A DNA stretch of 64,000 bases from G965233625 sp965233625 (lineage in GTDB: Bacteria > Planctomycetota > Planctomycetia > Pirellulales > Pirellulaceae): NCBI GenBank assembly GCA_965233625.1, contig OZ247499.1, positions 2,914,001 to 2,978,000 on the forward strand. The letters run 5' to 3'. The position numbers and the translations under genes are program-made. This document shows positions 52,728 to 61,263 of the stretch, in pieces. How positions within the stretch are numbered: the stretch's first letter is position 1; each line of letters begins with the position of its first letter. The notes under the pieces were generated by a model that saw only the letters and a program-made list of their open reading frames with translations, did not search any database and was not told where the DNA came from.

Positions 52728-53244
52728 GACGCTGCGGTTACGACATCTCGCGAACCGGCCAAAAAGCTTGCGTGTCTTTCGTGGCATGCTAACCGTAGGA
52801 TCGATTGACCGGGAAATGGCTGCCGTTACCTTTCCCTTTCTTGCCAGGAAATTCAGAGGGCGCCGGAAAGCGATTCGTGCTTTGACGCATGCCAAACCGG
52901 AGTTTGTCTTCTGGGTTTTCCCGGATGGCCGGCTATATGACGCGCGGGATAGTCATTTGAAGAACATCCCGAAAGGCTTTGAGCACATCTGTAACGCTCA
53001 GCCAGAGTATGGTGGTTTCCTCCGTGGGCGTGTGGTGCGTTCACATCCACATCAGTTAATCGTGATCTACTGCCGTAGCGACGCGCTGGTTGATGACCAG
53101 GGTAGAATCGAACAATTCCTCATGGCGTTGTCGCAGATGCCAATCCCGGTCGATACGGATGCGCTGGTGATTAGCGATAATGCGGACATCTATGGTACGA
53201 TCAGCGATATCCGACACAGACGCAACTATCAGGGAGACGCGTAG
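52708..53244 (+). CDS. Hypothetical soluble protein, parent of the 51.2 kb fragment
   Basis: A 178-residue protein starting MTSDSTKTLRLRHLANRPK. It contains VFWVFPDGRLYDARDSHLKN, GFLRGRVVRSHPHQLIVIYC and the shared C-terminus IEQFLMALSQMPIPVDTDAL. No signal peptide or membrane segment. The family is not known to me. It starts inside the previous gene (20-base overlap), so the two are translationally coupled, and the second copy of the membrane protein begins right after its stop. Confidence 0.7.
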   Translation: MTSDSTKTLRLRHLANRPKSLRVFRGMLTVGSIDREMAAVTFPFLARKFRGRRKAIRALTHAKPEFVFWVFPDGRLYDARDSHLKNIPKGFEHICNAQPEYGGFLRGRVVRSHPHQLIVIYCRSDALVDDQGRIEQFLMALSQMPIPVDTDALVISDNADIYGTISDIRHRRNYQGDA

Positions 53245-53245
53245 C

Positions 53246-53521
53246 ATGGGTTTGTTTATCAGCGTGATTTTCTTGCTGTTGTGTATCGCCTTGATCATTG
53301 CGTGTGGTCTTTCAGGCAGCTTTTCGATGGTGACTCCTGACAGCCATGCATGGAGCAATAAATGGCCGCCGATCTCGAAAGATGAATTCATGCGGCGCTG
53401 CCGGCCGGGGACGAATCGCGAGCGGGCGTTGAAGGCGCGGCGGATTATCGCAAAGCACCTGGGTATCGACTACGAGCAGATTTATCCCGAGCAGAGCTTT
53501 GTGGAGGATCTTGGCATCTAA
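53246..53521 (+). CDS. Membrane-anchored protein with half-acyl-carrier-protein-like C-terminus (copy 2)
   Basis: A 91-residue protein similar to the one at 52425. An N-terminal membrane segment (ISVIFLLLCIALIIACGLSG) is followed by KWPPISKDEFMRRCRPGTNR, ARRIIAKHLGIDYEQIYPEQ and SFVEDLGI before the stop. The first half differs and the second is highly alike in DNA, showing a duplication with exchange of the anchor region. AGGGAGA lies about nine bases before the ATG. Confidence 0.7.
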   Translation: MGLFISVIFLLLCIALIIACGLSGSFSMVTPDSHAWSNKWPPISKDEFMRRCRPGTNRERALKARRIIAKHLGIDYEQIYPEQSFVEDLGI

Positions 53522-53548
53522 GGAATCTTCGCGATCACTGGCGGCTTC

Positions 53549-53893
53549 ATGGTTGTCTACGGTTTCGATTCCATCGCGAACTTGCTGCAACAGCAGGGAT
53601 TTCAGTTCAAGCTGCTTGCCAACGAGGCGGGCATTGTGTTCTTTCCGCGGACCACGGAACACCGCGACGCGGGGCAGCCGGGCATCCGTTATGCGGACGA
53701 CTCGCAGGGCAACGCACTTGCCGCGATGGTCAGCCCAGGCAGCATCGATTTCCGGTTTCATCGCGATTTTACAGAACAGCGTGTTGTGAACCTGATGGTG
53801 AGTCTGCTCCGTTTGCCGGAACTTGAGTTCGCACGCACCTTCACCATCACCTATCAGGCGAGCCCGTTACGCGTGCCGCCATCTGGTAATTAG
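53549..53893 (+). CDS. Hypothetical protein after the duplicated pair
   Basis: A 114-residue soluble protein (MVVYGFDSIANLLQQQGFQF, then LLANEAGIVFFPRTTEHRD, HRDFTEQRVVNLMVSLLRLP). It ends in a Pro-rich stretch. No family is recognised; the short alternating strands and final helix suggest a small alpha/beta protein. It is 27 bases after the previous gene and 25 bases before the XRE-cupin regulator, all on the plus strand. Confidence 0.6.
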   Translation: MVVYGFDSIANLLQQQGFQFKLLANEAGIVFFPRTTEHRDAGQPGIRYADDSQGNALAAMVSPGSIDFRFHRDFTEQRVVNLMVSLLRLPELEFARTFTITYQASPLRVPPSGN

Positions 53894-53918
53894 GGCGAGT
53901 TGATTTAAAATCCACTTT

Positions 53919-54482
53919 ATGAACCTGGTAGAACTTGCACAGCGTATACGCTCGCTTCGTCTGGAACGTCGTTTGACGCTTGAAGATGTTGCATCGCAGA
54001 CGGGGCTGACCCGTAGCTGGCTTTCAAAAGTGGAAAACTTCCGCGTCACACCTTCGTTGCCTGCGCTATCTGAAATTGCTGGCGTGCTGGGTGTGAAGCT
54101 GTCGGAGTTGTTTGAGGGTCTGGATGAGAAGCCCCAACTGGTGCTGGTAAAGAAGGACGAACGGCAGGTGATCGAGCGGGATCAGAGCGCCACCAACACC
54201 ACGGTCTATCAGTCGCTGGCGCACAAACGGCCCAACCGCACGATGGACCCGTTCCTGCTGACCGTGCCGCCCGGCGTCGCCCGCGATGAGCCGATGGGGC
54301 ACCAGGGCGAAGAATTTCTGATGGTGCAGCAGGGCGCTATCGACTTCGAATTCGATGGCGAGCTACACAGCTTGAAGAACGGCGACTGCCTGTATTTCGA
54401 TAGCAGCGTGCCCCACCGCATCATCAACAACGCCAAACGCGCCGCCACCGTGCTGTGCGTTTTCTACGATCCCCACAACTAG
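53919..54482 (+). CDS. XRE-family regulator with C-terminal cupin sensor domain
   Basis: A 187-residue transcriptional regulator. Residues 7-60 are a helix-turn-helix (IRSLRLERRLTLEDVASQTG, LTRSWLSKVENFRVTPSLPA). The C-terminal half is a cupin (HQGEEFLMVQQGAIDFEFDG and DCLYFDSSVPHRI), the usual sensor of this family. Ligand unknown; relatives regulate amino-acid, polyamine or aldehyde metabolism. It is convergent with an iron-dependent alcohol dehydrogenase gene whose stop is 17 bases away, though such convergence does not prove control. Confidence 0.93.
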   Translation: MNLVELAQRIRSLRLERRLTLEDVASQTGLTRSWLSKVENFRVTPSLPALSEIAGVLGVKLSELFEGLDEKPQLVLVKKDERQVIERDQSATNTTVYQSLAHKRPNRTMDPFLLTVPPGVARDEPMGHQGEEFLMVQQGAIDFEFDGELHSLKNGDCLYFDSSVPHRIINNAKRAATVLCVFYDPHN

Positions 54483-54499
54483 TGCAGCGACCGGCAGCA

Positions 54500-55642
54500 T
54501 CAACCGGACGCCAGTAGTTTCATAAGGTCTGCGGGCGTTGTCGCACGCGGATTGTTCCGTAGCCGCTGCGGATTCACCTGCGCGGCGATAGCCTCGTAGA
54601 CAGTGGGATCGATGCCTGCCTGCCGGCAGTTCTGTGGCGAACCTGTAGCGGCGATCAGGCTGGAAATCACCGCGCTGGCCTGTGACACATCCCTGGCGCC
54701 AAGCACTTCACATATCCGCTTGATGCGTTCACGTACTGCGGCCGCGCCGCGCGGATCGGTGCAGTCGCTGTCTGTTACCCCGGCGTTGAATTCCAGCACC
54801 GCGGCCAGCGTGAGGGCGACCGCCTGACCGTGCGGCACTCCAAACTCCGACGTGATGGCGTACGACATCGCGTGCGGCAAGGTGGTCTTGGTGATGTTGA
54901 TTGCTTTTCCGGCCAGATACGCCGCGCGGCACATCTGCTCCCGCGTTTCCGGCGTGGGCGAATTCACCGCTGCTGGCAGACTGCGTAGCGATAACCGGGC
55001 CGATGCCTCTGCGTAACCCAGCGATTCCTCGGTGGCGCCGACCGCCCACATCGATTCAATCGCCTGACAGAATGCGTCCAGCCCCGTCGCTGCGGTCACC
55101 GCAGGCGGCAGGCTGTGCGTGAGCAATGGATCAATCAGCACATGCCCCGGCAACAAGCCCGCGCCGGCGACGGAATACTTCACGCCATCAATGTAGACCA
55201 CGGCGAAATGCGTCGCCTCGCTCCCGGTGCCCGCAGTGGTCGGCGCCACCACCAGCGGCGCGGCTAGTTGCGTGATAGACGCGTGTTTCAGAATCATCGC
55301 CCGGGCATCATCCGGCGCTCCGGCAAAGGCCGCCACAAGCTTGGCCAGGTCAATCGCTGTGCCGCCGCCAATGGCGACAATCGCCTGGGCGCCGCTGGCG
55401 ATGAATCTTTCGATGGCAGCTTCTGCGTCTTCGATCTTCGGGTTTGGTTCAAAGTCCTGGAACAGTGTCAGCTCAAAGGCCGCTAAGTCACGCGTCACCA
55501 CCTCGCGGGCGCCCGAGAACTCATAGGCGCCGCGATCAGCCACAACAAACACTTTGTCCGAGTTCAGGCTGTTCAACACCGGCGCCAGTTCTCGCAATGC
55601 ACCCGGCCGGATACAGACTTCAGCTTCGGTCGTTATCGCCAT
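54500..55642 (-). CDS. Iron-containing alcohol dehydrogenase, phosphonoacetaldehyde reductase-like
   Basis: A 380-residue group III (iron-dependent) alcohol dehydrogenase. IVAIGGGTAIDLAKLVAAF binds NAD(P), and PTTAGTGSEATHFAVVYIDG, TGLDAFCQAIES (metal region) and LPHAMSYAITSEFGVPHGQA (metal ligands His) are typical. The KYSVAG run after the TGSEAT block is similar to phosphonoacetaldehyde reductases, but lactaldehyde or butanol dehydrogenases are related. The gene is 15 bases downstream of a PhoD-like phosphatase on the same strand, so they are probably co-transcribed. Cytoplasmic. Confidence 0.88.
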   Translation of the reverse strand: MAITTEAEVCIRPGALRELAPVLNSLNSDKVFVVADRGAYEFSGAREVVTRDLAAFELTLFQDFEPNPKIEDAEAAIERFIASGAQAIVAIGGGTAIDLAKLVAAFAGAPDDARAMILKHASITQLAAPLVVAPTTAGTGSEATHFAVVYIDGVKYSVAGAGLLPGHVLIDPLLTHSLPPAVTAATGLDAFCQAIESMWAVGATEESLGYAEASARLSLRSLPAAVNSPTPETREQMCRAAYLAGKAINITKTTLPHAMSYAITSEFGVPHGQAVALTLAAVLEFNAGVTDSDCTDPRGAAAVRERIKRICEVLGARDVSQASAVISSLIAATGSPQNCRQAGIDPTVYEAIAAQVNPQRLRNNPRATTPADLMKLLASG

Positions 55643-55657
55643 GAAGAATTCCCGGTG

Positions 55658-56959
55658 TTACCCGCGTGCAGTAAGCTGCTTCGTTGTGAGGGTGATGTCC
55701 CACATCTTCCGTCCATTCATCTGCTCCCACTTAGCATGCAGTCTGGCTGGTTCAACGGTGGTGTCTACTTCCAGCCGCAGCCACACATGGGGAATCGCCT
55801 CGCCGTGCACCAGATCAGGATGGGGCACGTTAAGCGACTCGATGGTGCGGTCATGCAAAGGCGACACGATGAACTGATGCAGCGGATAGCCTGCCACTGC
55901 CGTGGTCTTGTATCGCAGCAGGCGTGAACAATGAATGTCGCCGCCGATCAGCACCACACCGCTGATCTTCTGCTTGCCGATGAACTGGAACAACGCGTCG
56001 CGTTCGTGCGTGTATGAACCCCAGTCGTCTGATTCGCGGTTCTCTTTATCATCCCAGATCATACCGCAGGCGATGATTTTGAATTCCGCCGTCGAAGCCT
56101 TCAGCGAATCAAGCAGCCACTTCCATTGCCGGCGGCCAAGCAGCGTGGGCTTGCTGGCGTCGACGGGCGATTGCTCCGTACGTGCGAACCAACGCGTATC
56201 CAGCAGAAAGACTTCCACACCGCCTCTGCGGAAACTGGTGTAGATGCCTTGGCCGTCGTGACCAGCTTCACGGTTAGCCCGGTATTCGAGAAACGCCTGC
56301 CGCGTGTTCTCTTTACCCTTCACCCGTCCATCGGTGTTGTTGCCGGCAAAGTCGTGGTCGTCCCAGGTTCCCCATACCGGCGTGTTGCGTGTCAGTGCGG
56401 CCAGGGTTGGCTCTGCCAGAAACGCGCGGTGCCGCTGGCGGGCACGGGCCAGATTCGTCGAGTCTATATAAGGCGTGTCACCCAGCAGGACCAGCCCCTG
56501 GGCGCCTTGCTGCTTCATCTGCGACCAGATTTTCAGCGGCTTGTTATCGGCACACGATCCGAACGCAAGGACCGTCTTCGCTGGCGTTGCTTGGCCGGCA
56601 GGCGTTGTGAAGTGAAAGCCATCGCCACCAGCCACCATCTGATCGCCTGCGTAAATCGCATACCGGTACCGGGTGTCCGGCTTGAGGCGTCCGGCATGGA
56701 AGGTGACGCACAGATCATTTTCAACCGAGGCAACGCCGGTGATCTGCTGCGCCACTCGATCAGAGTCTTCTGGATGCAGTTTCAGCACGAACGTTCCGGC
56801 TTTGCCTGCACGGAACCAGATGTTGGCCGAGGTCGTATCTAAATGCCCGACCATCGGGCCCGTAATCTTGCCATCGGGTTCCGCACCTGAAAGCGACGTG
56901 GCAACCAGGCCAGCGGATGTCGCCGCCAGCATCGCGCGGCGGTTGATAGGCGTTTGCAT
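55658..56959 (-). CDS. PhoD-like metallophosphatase with Tat signal
   Basis: A 433-residue alkaline phosphatase D family protein. The start MQTPINRRAMLAATSAGLVA has a twin-arginine motif. An Ig-like N-terminal domain (about 35-120) precedes the phosphoesterase core: VLAFGSCADNKP, LVLLGDTPYIDS, TWDDHDFAGNN, and GVVLIGGDIHCSR, which carry the metal-binding Asp, Asn and His residues. PhoD enzymes are exported and release phosphate from phosphate esters or phosphodiesters. ATG 56959 is used; GTG 56968 is an alternative. Confidence 0.93.
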   Translation of the reverse strand: MQTPINRRAMLAATSAGLVATSLSGAEPDGKITGPMVGHLDTTSANIWFRAGKAGTFVLKLHPEDSDRVAQQITGVASVENDLCVTFHAGRLKPDTRYRYAIYAGDQMVAGGDGFHFTTPAGQATPAKTVLAFGSCADNKPLKIWSQMKQQGAQGLVLLGDTPYIDSTNLARARQRHRAFLAEPTLAALTRNTPVWGTWDDHDFAGNNTDGRVKGKENTRQAFLEYRANREAGHDGQGIYTSFRRGGVEVFLLDTRWFARTEQSPVDASKPTLLGRRQWKWLLDSLKASTAEFKIIACGMIWDDKENRESDDWGSYTHERDALFQFIGKQKISGVVLIGGDIHCSRLLRYKTTAVAGYPLHQFIVSPLHDRTIESLNVPHPDLVHGEAIPHVWLRLEVDTTVEPARLHAKWEQMNGRKMWDITLTTKQLTARG

Positions 56960-57051
56960 AGATTCCACTCACGTTCTTAGACGGCTGACCTGCGTCAGCA
57001 TGATAAATCACTTCAACCAGTTACGGCAAACAACGATCACAAAATAAGAGC

Positions 57052-57981
57052 TTACGGCAGCTGCGCCACCTCACCGCCATTGCGCGAACCAAGGGCGCGA
57101 TAAACGATCGCATCGACCGTTTCTGGCATGAAACGCACACTGGCGTCGCCCAGCACCATCATTGCACCACCAGGGTGATAACTGCCGAAAGAAAGCTCCG
57201 CGTCGTTGCTGCCGCCGAAGTTGATCGCAATACGCGTGGTGGCCATCGCTTCGCTGAAGTCCGAACCGGAGCCGGAATCGAAGTTGGGATGGAAAAACGC
57301 AAAGCGGTCGCAGTTGTGGCAGTCGCGTTCGCCAAATTCCAGGATCTGATACCGTGCTTCGCCTAGCATAATCGTAGAGGAGAGTCCGTCGGTAACGCTG
57401 CTGAATTTCAACTGCCGTCCGGCCGGACTGCTGGACGCGCGATTGACGGCCTGAAACATGCCATTGCCCGAGTCCATCTCCGCCAGAGAATCATCCACAG
57501 GATCGTTGCCGGCGCAGGCGAGGTAAGAGAGCTTGACGCGGCCCGTCAGGCCGTTGACGTCGCGGTCTTCGATCTGGTCGCCTGGCTGCGAGGGGCAATA
57601 CAACGTAGCAACCGGCGTCCGCGCCAGCGTGCGGATGGCGATACTGTTCGCATCCGAGCCGCCTGCCGAACCGCTGTCGGTGGTGGGGGAAGGAACGGTC
57701 TGATACAAGGCGTTCTGCTCAATGAAGGGCAGCACCTGCCAGGTCCAGGAGTGTCCGTGGGCGGCGAATGCTCCGGCAGGCAGTTTGCGGTACGTATCGT
57801 GATAATTGTGCAGGCCGATACCCAGTTGCTTCATCTGATTCGAGCATTGAGAACGGCGCGCCGCTTCACGTGCTGCTTGAACCGCCGGTAACAGCAGAGC
57901 GACCAGAACGCCGATGATGGCGATCACCACCAGAAGTTCAACGAGCGTGAAGCCGCGTGGATTGGCAGGAGCGTTTTTCAT
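57052..57981 (-). CDS. DUF1559 prepilin-like protein
   Basis: A 309-residue protein with a type IV prepilin-like signal (RGFTLVELLVVIAIIGVLVA) followed by LLPAVQAAREAARRSQCSNQ and a variable central domain, then FGSYHPGGAMMVLGDASVRF, the planctomycete H-X9-DG type C-terminus. DUF1559 proteins are greatly expanded in planctomycetes; their function is largely unknown. A small lipoprotein lies just upstream on the same strand, a frequent pairing. ATG 57981 (MKNAPANPRG) and ATG 57999 (MPHIRTMKN) are both possible. Confidence 0.94.
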   Translation of the reverse strand: MKNAPANPRGFTLVELLVVIAIIGVLVALLLPAVQAAREAARRSQCSNQMKQLGIGLHNYHDTYRKLPAGAFAAHGHSWTWQVLPFIEQNALYQTVPSPTTDSGSAGGSDANSIAIRTLARTPVATLYCPSQPGDQIEDRDVNGLTGRVKLSYLACAGNDPVDDSLAEMDSGNGMFQAVNRASSSPAGRQLKFSSVTDGLSSTIMLGEARYQILEFGERDCHNCDRFAFFHPNFDSGSGSDFSEAMATTRIAINFGGSNDAELSFGSYHPGGAMMVLGDASVRFMPETVDAIVYRALGSRNGGEVAQLP

Positions 57982-58058
57982 GGTACGGATGTGAGGCATT
58001 GGTTTTCTTCGTTGGAAAAAGAAGGGCAGGTGGTTCTTACTAACGCAATAGCAACGGC

Positions 58059-58226
58059 CTAAGGGCCTTCCTCGGCAGGCACTAGCTCACCGGTCTTCGG
58101 ATCAGTGATCCACTGCGCGGGGTCAACGGGTTCATTCAGTGGTATAGGCTCTGAGCTGCAACCGGCAGCAGCCGCGGCTACCAGCAACAGAACATTCAGG
58201 AAGAGAAGACGGGCAAAGACTTTCAC
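58059..58226 (-). CDS. Small lipoprotein upstream of DUF1559
   Basis: A 55-residue protein from a GTG at 58226, whose codon is preceded by GGAGG about eight bases earlier. The start MKVFARLLFLNVLLLVAAAA is a signal segment with a lipobox ending at Cys (AAAAGC), so it should be lipid-anchored. The mature part is short and acidic (SSEPIPLNEPVDPAQWITDP, TGELVPAEEGP). It is 59-77 bases upstream of the DUF1559 gene on the same strand and probably co-expressed. An upstream in-frame ATG at 58343 would add unlikely residues. Function unknown. Confidence 0.75.
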   Translation of the reverse strand: MKVFARLLFLNVLLLVAAAAAGCSSEPIPLNEPVDPAQWITDPKTGELVPAEEGP

Positions 58227-58477
58227 GACTAGACCTCCATATGCGGATGAAACATGTGTTTCCCAGAGGTTAACACTAGTTGACTTAAAATCAACATTGA
58301 AAATACCCAACGCGGCACGGAGATTGGGCGGCCGGGAGAGCATGTAACAGCAAGAAGTGCTTTATTTATGCGGCAAAAGGGAAGGAAGCTGCGGAGAACC
58401 GTGAGTCCAAAAACATCTAATCTTCACAATTGTTTCTTTAGAATCAACTTGCGTTCACTGCACGCCGGCGCCACTCC

Positions 58478-58510
58478 AAAAAAAGAAGGCCAGGCAGATG
58501 ATCCGCCTGA
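58478..58510 (-). terminator. Intrinsic terminator of the LPP20-like gene run
   Basis: On the minus strand CAGGC (58509-58505) pairs with GCCTG (58495-58491) across a nine-base loop and is followed by CCTTCTTTTTTT. It lies 48 bases beyond the stop at 58558, at the end of four co-directional genes. The stem is short (five to seven pairs). Confidence 0.65.
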
Positions 58511-58557
58511 CCCTTTAACTCTCTATCGGAGAAAATGCAGCTATTTCGCGTTCCAGC

Positions 58558-59802
58558 CTACCGGGAAACTTCCTGAATGACGGCCGAAGCGCTGGCGGCA
58601 GCGTCGAGTTCTTCCTTCGAGAGCGTGACCTGCAACCCTTCGATGCTGAGTTCCGGCGCCACAAAGAAGTTGCGGTCTGCGCGGCCGGGGCTGAATAGAA
58701 ACGGGCCTAGCCACGCGCCGTCGAACTTGCGGCGGTCGTTGCTTTCGACAAAGCCAGCCTGGAATTCGCGTGCGTAATACTGGTCAAATTCTTTGCCATT
58801 GAGCAGCTTGGAGGTGGTTGCCAGAACGGAGCCATCTTTCGCGGTCACGGTCAGTGAGACTTCGTACCGGCGGCTGAGGATATCTTTCAGACCGGGTAGC
58901 TGTGCCGGCAGCCGGTAGGTTTCCCAGGTGCTGGTCACCAGCCGCGGACCCGTGCGTTTGAAGCTGCTTAGTAGAAAGACGGGATACGACCAGTCTTCGC
59001 CGCGTTTCTGGGCGTTGGCTTGAAGCTGCTGAAGGGCGGTATCGAACTCGCGACGTGTCAGCGCCCGCAAGGCAAAACCATCGTGCGAGAACAGTTCTGT
59101 GGTCTTGCCGCTGGGATTGGTCGAATTGGTCTGCACGGTAAACGGCGGCAGCCGCATGGTGGAGACGTTCTGCAGCGCAGAACGCAGGCTGCGCTGCGAC
59201 CTGGCCCATTGCGCCGCGTCTACCTTCAGCTTGACATCGAAAGCCAGCGTGAACTGCCCGGCTGTTTTTGAAGTCTTAGGCCGGCCGGTAATTTCCGCCT
59301 TGTAGAAGCGGTCAGGTCCATAGAGCGTTAACTCCTGGGCGATGATCTTGGCGGCTGAGGGATTCTGTTTCTCGAACTGGTTGTCGATCTCGAAGCGAAG
59401 CAGCTTCCCGTCGAAATCGATCGCCCGCTGCGTCAGCCGCCGCGCCAGGCGGTTGCGGGAAACCTTGGCTTCGATCTCTGCAAAATAACTGCCATCTTCC
59501 TGTCCCTGGCTGAGGATCGTCCAGCCATCGAGCGTGCCTTTGGCGTGCGTTAGAATTTCGTCGCGGATCAGCTCGTCCTTGCTGACCTGCGTCTGTGCCG
59601 AGACATACGTGCCAATCGCACTTTCGACTGCCCGTGAATACGCATTCAGCAGCGCGGCGTCCGGGCTGATACCCACGCCTTTGACGCGTACTTTAACAGT
59701 GTCAGACTGCTGACCGCCAAAGGTGAACTTCTGTGCGACGGCTTCCGTGGCGAAACTCCCCGCAGTTAGTAGCAGGGCCGTTATGAGAACCGTTGTTTTC
59801 AT
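58558..59802 (-). CDS. Secreted LPP20/FlgT-N-like protein, divergent fourth member
   Basis: A 414-residue protein with a signal peptide (MKTTVLITALLLTAGSFATE to AVAQ). After a short linker the N-terminal domain (VKVRVKGVGISPDAALLNAY, RAVESAIGTYVSAQTQVSKD, ELIRDEILTHAKG) resembles the LPP20/FlgT-N fold, also present in the three upstream paralogues. The C-terminal part is different from theirs. The ATG at 59802 is preceded by AGGAAG. The last gene of a four-gene minus-strand run; function unknown. Confidence 0.78.
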   Translation of the reverse strand: MKTTVLITALLLTAGSFATEAVAQKFTFGGQQSDTVKVRVKGVGISPDAALLNAYSRAVESAIGTYVSAQTQVSKDELIRDEILTHAKGTLDGWTILSQGQEDGSYFAEIEAKVSRNRLARRLTQRAIDFDGKLLRFEIDNQFEKQNPSAAKIIAQELTLYGPDRFYKAEITGRPKTSKTAGQFTLAFDVKLKVDAAQWARSQRSLRSALQNVSTMRLPPFTVQTNSTNPSGKTTELFSHDGFALRALTRREFDTALQQLQANAQKRGEDWSYPVFLLSSFKRTGPRLVTSTWETYRLPAQLPGLKDILSRRYEVSLTVTAKDGSVLATTSKLLNGKEFDQYYAREFQAGFVESNDRRKFDGAWLGPFLFSPGRADRNFFVAPELSIEGLQVTLSKEELDAAASASAVIQEVSR

Positions 59803-59879
59803 CTTTCTTCCTGAGGTCAAAGGGAGTGGTGCTGTTAAAGCCGGATAAAATTCACGACCGTCTTTGCGATAGTGTGAAT

Positions 59880-61220
59880 CTATTTCAGGGAAGCGGACAT
59901 CGTGAAGTAGAACCGCACGTTCACGATGCGCCTTAGATCCTGTGGATCAAGTGTTACGCTGAAGCGGCGCATCATGATGTCGCTGGCGCCGCTGCCGGCG
60001 TCGGGATATGGCGCCCTTCTGCTGGGAGAGTAGGCAGGTATTGCCTGACCGCCGTGAGAGGCGTGTGCAAACCTGCAAGAGATTACCATGTGCTGACCGA
60101 GAGGTTTACGGTGGTTGGCCGAAGAAAGCGTGCCCGCCTGATTCAAAAAGTACGGCGCCATATTTACCTTCAATTCGTGCTTGTATGAATTTGTCCAGAT
60201 GACTTCTTTCCAGGGGCTAAACGAGGTGCTGGCCACTACGCCGCCGTCCGTCGCCAGGAATTCAGCCTTGAGCTGAATTTTCTCGAACGAGTCCTGCATC
60301 TGAATCTTCTTCAACGCTTTGATATAATCCGCGCCTTCCAGCAGATACCAGTTCCAGCGTTCGGCGCCGCCGTCTGCGCTGCGGCCCGTGCTTAGCAACA
60401 TGTAGCAATGCGGTTGATCCCCCACGGGCGCCTTGGGTTCGCTCCCGTTCCAGTTGCGGTAGAAATGCAGAGGATATCCGCAAAGAGGCAACTCACCGGC
60501 AGTTCTGGCGGTGCTCATTACGGGGCCGCCCGAGGCCGTTGAGATGCCCGCCAGCATACGGTGCACCGGCGGCACAACTTCCTTGTAGAACTTTGTTGTG
60601 TCGAAGTAGGTTTGCACCATCCACGTTGTTTCAACCCGTCCGTCTGCAAGCACCTTGCGTTTAGGCTGAATCTGGTTGGTGGGTTCTCCTTCTGCATCAA
60701 CAAGCCGCGCGACGAGCAGTTTCTGCAGCAGATCCTGCGGCAGATTCCGCTCTAGAATCTTGGCGCCTTCGCGTGCATTCTCGATCTTACCTTCGATTTC
60801 GGCGACAAGGTTTTTGGTGCTAATGCCACGTTGGACGAGCTTGGCCGCTTCCAACCGCTTAGCTACCTGCCCACCTTCGACCACGGCCTGAATCTCAACT
60901 TCAAACAGGCCGTCGCGTTTTACCGGGTCGCCCGTCAGCCTGTAGCTTGTGACGTAAGAGCCAGTCGATTCCAGCACCTGATCGCGGATCAGCTTTTCGT
61001 TTTTCACCAGCGTTTCACTGTCAACGTACAACCCAACCGCAGAACGCACGGCGCGACGCAGGGCGTCTTTCTCTGCGGCGCTTGCGGTTTCGCCAACACC
61101 TGTTGCAACCACCGCGATCTTCTCCTGGGCAGCCACCGTCGCCGGTGTCGTCAACAGGATGGGAAGGGCAGCGGATATGAGAAAGAGATGCTGAAAAAGC
61201 TTTCTGGTTTGCATCACCAT
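59880..61220 (-). CDS. Secreted LPP20/FlgT-N-like protein, tandem copy 3
   Basis: A 446-residue secreted protein (signal LFLISAALPILLTTPATVAA then QEKIAVVATGVGE). The LPP20-like domain (AEKDALRRAVRSAVGLYVDS, RDQVLESTGSYVTSYRLTGD) comes first, followed by EIEGKIENAREGAKILERNL, GYPLHFYRNWNGSEP and a beta-rich C-terminus ending PQDLRRIVNVRFYFTM. It is the most diverged of the three tandem copies and has C-terminal differences. Gap to the next upstream copy is 43 bases. Role unknown; the LPP20/FlgT-N domain occurs in flagellar and outer-membrane-linked proteins. Confidence 0.82.
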   Translation of the reverse strand: MVMQTRKLFQHLFLISAALPILLTTPATVAAQEKIAVVATGVGETASAAEKDALRRAVRSAVGLYVDSETLVKNEKLIRDQVLESTGSYVTSYRLTGDPVKRDGLFEVEIQAVVEGGQVAKRLEAAKLVQRGISTKNLVAEIEGKIENAREGAKILERNLPQDLLQKLLVARLVDAEGEPTNQIQPKRKVLADGRVETTWMVQTYFDTTKFYKEVVPPVHRMLAGISTASGGPVMSTARTAGELPLCGYPLHFYRNWNGSEPKAPVGDQPHCYMLLSTGRSADGGAERWNWYLLEGADYIKALKKIQMQDSFEKIQLKAEFLATDGGVVASTSFSPWKEVIWTNSYKHELKVNMAPYFLNQAGTLSSANHRKPLGQHMVISCRFAHASHGGQAIPAYSPSRRAPYPDAGSGASDIMMRRFSVTLDPQDLRRIVNVRFYFTMSASLK

Positions 61221-61263
61221 TTTGTATTCCTACGGTTTTTCTGCTGTGGGCGGGACTTAGGTT

